Source: Impatiens glandulifera
Lineage: Eukaryota > Streptophyta > Magnoliopsida > Ericales > Balsaminaceae
Assembly: GCF_907164915.1 (NCBI RefSeq)
Contig: NC_061862.1
Span: 2,790,001 to 2,854,000, forward strand
Length of the DNA stretch: 64,000 nucleotides
Direction of reading: 5' to 3'
Below are positions 61,378 through 64,000 of the stretch, piece after piece. Below the pieces are notes generated by a model, which was not told the origin of the DNA, made no database searches, and saw nothing but the letters and a program-made list of their open reading frames with translations. Made by a program: the position numbers and the translations under genes. Within the stretch, counting starts at the first letter, position 1. The number at the start of each line of letters is the position of its first letter.

Positions 61378-62097
61378 TGCGACAGATGCGCATTCGACTG
61401 CGACAGATGCGCATTCGCCTGCGACAGATGCGCATTCGCCTGCGATAGATGCGCATTCGCATGCGACAGATGCATATTTGCCTACGACAGCCTTCGACAA
61501 CCTGCAACAGCCTTCGACAGATCCATTTCAAACCCAAAACGATTTAGTCAGCCCAAAACCTAAACACTAAGATGACTAAAACCCTAAACCATAGTTCGAT
61601 TTTAGCATGCATTGAAGGTAAACAATAGAAAACGGGAAAAACTCACCTTCAATGCCTCGGGAGTTCGATGCCTCAGATAGTCGTCCGTTCGTTCTAGTCG
61701 ATATGCAACCTTAGTTCGTTCTAGTCGACATGCAACCTTAGTTCGTTCTAGTCGTTCGATGCCTTGGATAGTCGTTCGTTCTTCTTGGATCGTCGTTGGG
61801 GGCTCGGTTAGTCGTCGTGGGCTCGGTTAGTCGTCGGAGGAGAGGTGGTGTTTGGGGGAGGATCGTCGTCGTCGTCGTCGGGTGTTTAGAAGAGGAAGAA
61901 ACTGGGGATGAGGGAAGACGGTTTGGAAATATGAAAAGATGAGAGGGAGGGAAGAAAAGAAACTAAAAGGTTGATTTTTTTAATTTGAGGGCAAAAGAGT
62001 CTTTTGACATAGACAAAAAGTTATATTTGAAAATTTTATTTGGCCTATGCTAAGTTTGAAAATAAACCTCTTATGAGGGTTATTTCGTCAAATTTCC
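61378..62097 (-). repeat. right terminal inverted repeat of the large segment, with five minisatellite units
   Basis: Reverse complement of 27204-27850. The inner end holds about five 21-bp units (CTGCGACAGATGCGCATTCG, 61378-61482) against roughly one in the left copy, which explains most of the length difference. In the minus direction the array is an open frame coding ECASVAG heptads that runs into the copia RT. Confidence 0.92.
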
Positions 62098-62106
62098 CAT
62101 TTGAAG
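62098..62106. repeat. right flanking direct repeat CATTTGAAG
   Basis: Identical to 27195-27203, directly adjoining the right terminal repeat. Confidence 0.75.
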
Positions 62107-62144
62107 TAATCTCGTGATAAAAAAAGTTTTAAATCAACATCTCT

Positions 62145-62490
62145 TAAGGGTATTTATGTCATTTCCATTGAAAAAAAAATGAGAGATTGCTTAACAAAAA
62201 AATGTAGCTTCCCTCCATCCTTGGAGGGTATGCATTAAACTAATGAAAATGGAGAAGTGGACAATCCTTTTATGTGAAGCATATTAAGTTTTTTAATAAA
62301 GTAATAGTACAAGGCCAATATTGTTTTCTTATTAATTTTAACATAAAATTTCAATGTGTTATATTATTAATCTAAATTTTGTAACACATTATAGTGCTAA
62401 CATTAATATTTTTTTTGTAACTAATATTTGGAATGAGAGCTCACATAATTTTTGTAATTCTTGAAAGACAAAATTTTTAAAGCGCTAACA
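62145..62490 (-). repeat. dispersed repeat, inverted partner of 4165-4500
   Basis: Shares AAGGGTATTTATGTCATTTC, AATAGTACAAGGCC and GTAACTAATATT with the reverse complement of 4165-4500. It lies just outside the large segment. Confidence 0.7.
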
Positions 62491-62559
62491 TATATATATT
62501 TTTGGGCTATTGAGAAGAAACAAGATTCATATTATAGGTGAAATGAGTACATTCGAAGT

Positions 62560-63740
62560 TTATGAAAAACGAGTCAAGCGTATAGACGTGCAAAATGAAG
62601 ATAGACATGACATGGTCACTTAGAAAGATCCTCGGGTTCAAAGATAGTGCTCTTTCGGTTTTCAATATTCGAATTGGAGATGGACGTGAAACCCTATTTT
62701 GGCATGACCCCTAGTTTGAAAAGCGGCCTATCATTCTAAAGCCGGAATTCGAAAGTCCGAATAAGGAGAGAATGCCAAAATGTCACTATTCGAGATATTA
62801 AAGATGGGGAATGGGATGGTCTTTTGAGGCGAATTCTGAAAGGTATAAGAGTTCTCAACTTTATTCACACTTTGCATTTTGATGATACTATTGATTCTCG
62901 TGTTTAGAGTGTTGAGAATGATGAAAATTTTAATACAAAGCTAGTTTGAGAGTCGATTTGTGATAGGGGAGACAATGTGGACTGGTTTCATGTTGTTTGG
63001 TCTTATAAGGTTATCCCAAGGCACCAATTCATCATGTTATTGTTGTTTAGGGAAAGTCTCTCAACTAGAGATAGCATCAAAAGATATAAGGATATTCTGG
63101 ATTCTAAGTGCCTACTTTGTGAAGGAAATGAGGAGACGATGAATCACTTATTTGGTTGATGTTCGTTTAATTTTGAATTGTAGAAGAGGTTTTCGGAAGC
63201 AATGGAATTGGCCTATTTCCCTTTGGAGTGGGTTGACATCAAAGAGGTTGCTATTATGAAAGCAATGGGTAATCAATTCCACTCAAATTTATTTAAATGT
63301 GAGTTTGCATCTATTGTTTATCATGTATGGGCGGAAAGAAATTCAAGAGCATTTTCGAGAGTGAGATGTGGCGTTAAGCATGTATGGAGGAGTATCACGG
63401 TTGATTGCAATTCCCTCACTCGTACTTGGAGGCGAATCCCGAAGAATAAGCAAAATTGGTGTTGTCAAAATTATAGCATTAATTATGATAAAGTAACGCA
63501 ATTTAGTATGTTTAAGGCGAGATTATAATCTAAGTGTTGATGTTTTAGTTGTTTGTCTATATGTCTTGTTTGTGATGTTCATTTGTTTTGTTATTCCGTT
63601 ATTTGAAAATTAGAGTAAAGGTTTATTTTGCTATAATTCATAAACTCATGTAGTTTTTTTACCCTTTTTGGGTTTTTTTTTAATAAAATGACGTTTTTTT
63701 TTTAAAATAAAATGACGTTAAGTCGTTTTCTTAAAAAAAA
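62560..63740 (+). pseudogene. 5'-truncated LINE, ORF2 C-terminus and 3' tail
   Basis: Frames give FNIRIGDGRETLFWHDP (about 62670), then VIPRHQFIMLLLF with RESLSTRDSIKRYKDIL and SKCLLCEGNEETMNHLFG (zinc-binding CxxC..H region, 63000-63158), and WAERNSRAFSR (about 63330). This is the zf-RVT tail of plant L1-type LINEs. The last open frame ends at 63528 and is followed by a T-rich 3' region. Many frames are broken. No RT core remains. Confidence 0.85.
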
Positions 63741-64000
63741 AATCTTAAAGACCAAATATCTTTAATAAGTCGAAATTGTGGGCAATGAATATAGGATTGT
63801 CCTAACATTTTAATATATTTTTTAAAGTTAATCTAAATCTTGTAATATTATATAAACTAGCATGAATCCCGTGTGCATTGTAAAAATATAAACAAAATAT
63901 TATTTATAAATATTTTAGATAAAATTAATATTATTCAAATTTAATTAATTTAAAATTAGTTTTAGTTTGTAAAAATTAAGTTCAATCCAAAATTTAATGT
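63741..64000. other. AT-rich DNA, nothing recognised
   Basis: No open frame or repeat was identified up to the window end. Confidence 0.5.

Larger units (their letters stand above)
27204..62097. mobile_element. candidate giant MULE-like segment (~34.9 kb) with ~0.65-kb terminal inverted repeats
   Basis: The outer edges are inverted copies (about 97% identical by eye over the first several hundred bases) beginning G(T/G)GAAATTTGACGAAATAACC, and both are flanked by CATTTGAAG. Between them lie a captured bromodomain fragment, several copia elements, gypsy and LINE relics, satellite-like arrays and an intact TED7-like gene. No mudrA-type transposase was found. Much of the present length may be later nested insertion into a smaller Pack-MULE, and one assembly gap lies inside. 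The alternative, two unrelated solo ends sharing a nonamer by chance, is improbable but not excluded. Confidence 0.6.

Overview
The window is nuclear DNA of a flowering plant, most likely a eudicot. It is very AT-rich, has spliced genes with GT/AG introns, and is dominated by plant transposon families (Ty1-copia, Ty3-gypsy, LINE, hAT, MULE, CACTA). Two runs of exactly 500 N (23258-23757 and 50844-51343) mark assembly gaps. I see only two genes that look intact: a seven-exon membrane receptor-like kinase (6505-8531, +) and a single-exon proline-rich membrane protein resembling TED7 of xylem tracheary elements (44390-45097, +). Almost everything else is transposon, transposon relic, gene fragment or repeat.

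Left part (1-27203). A dead hAT transposase (118-1008) is followed by AT-rich DNA, the kinase gene, and 4 kb of repeats. A PPR pseudogene on the minus strand is split by a non-autonomous LTR retrotransposon (12906-18846) with a perfect AACCG target duplication. Two further elements sit inside that retrotransposon: a head-to-tail dimer of a long-TIR element (14186-16492), and a Pack-MULE (17476-18764) carrying a GlcAT14-like 5' gene fragment inside the right-hand LTR. Removing the Pack-MULE and one copy of its target duplication leaves an LTR of exactly 278 bp, equal to the other LTR. Then come a CACTA-like end, a large inverted repeat of copia gag (19577-21587), a copia LTR, a gap, and a region of diverged duplications.

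Central and right part (27204-62097). Two near-identical inverted copies of a ~0.65-0.72 kb sequence lie at 27204-27850 and 61378-62097, and their outer edges are flanked by the same nonamer CATTTGAAG. The simplest reading is one very large (~34.9 kb) MULE-like insertion. It contains a captured bromodomain (GTE6/IMB1-like) fragment, several copia elements, LINE and gypsy relics, satellite-like arrays derived from copia gag, and the intact TED7-like gene. A 21-bp minisatellite sits at each inner junction between the terminal repeats and foreign sequence. To the right of the segment lie a dispersed repeat also found upstream of the kinase, and the 3' end of a LINE.

The genes do not form a pathway. 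The window is best read as a nested-transposon landscape around two host genes, with repeated capture of host gene pieces by MULE-type elements. All identifications come from reading translated motifs by eye; no database search was run.
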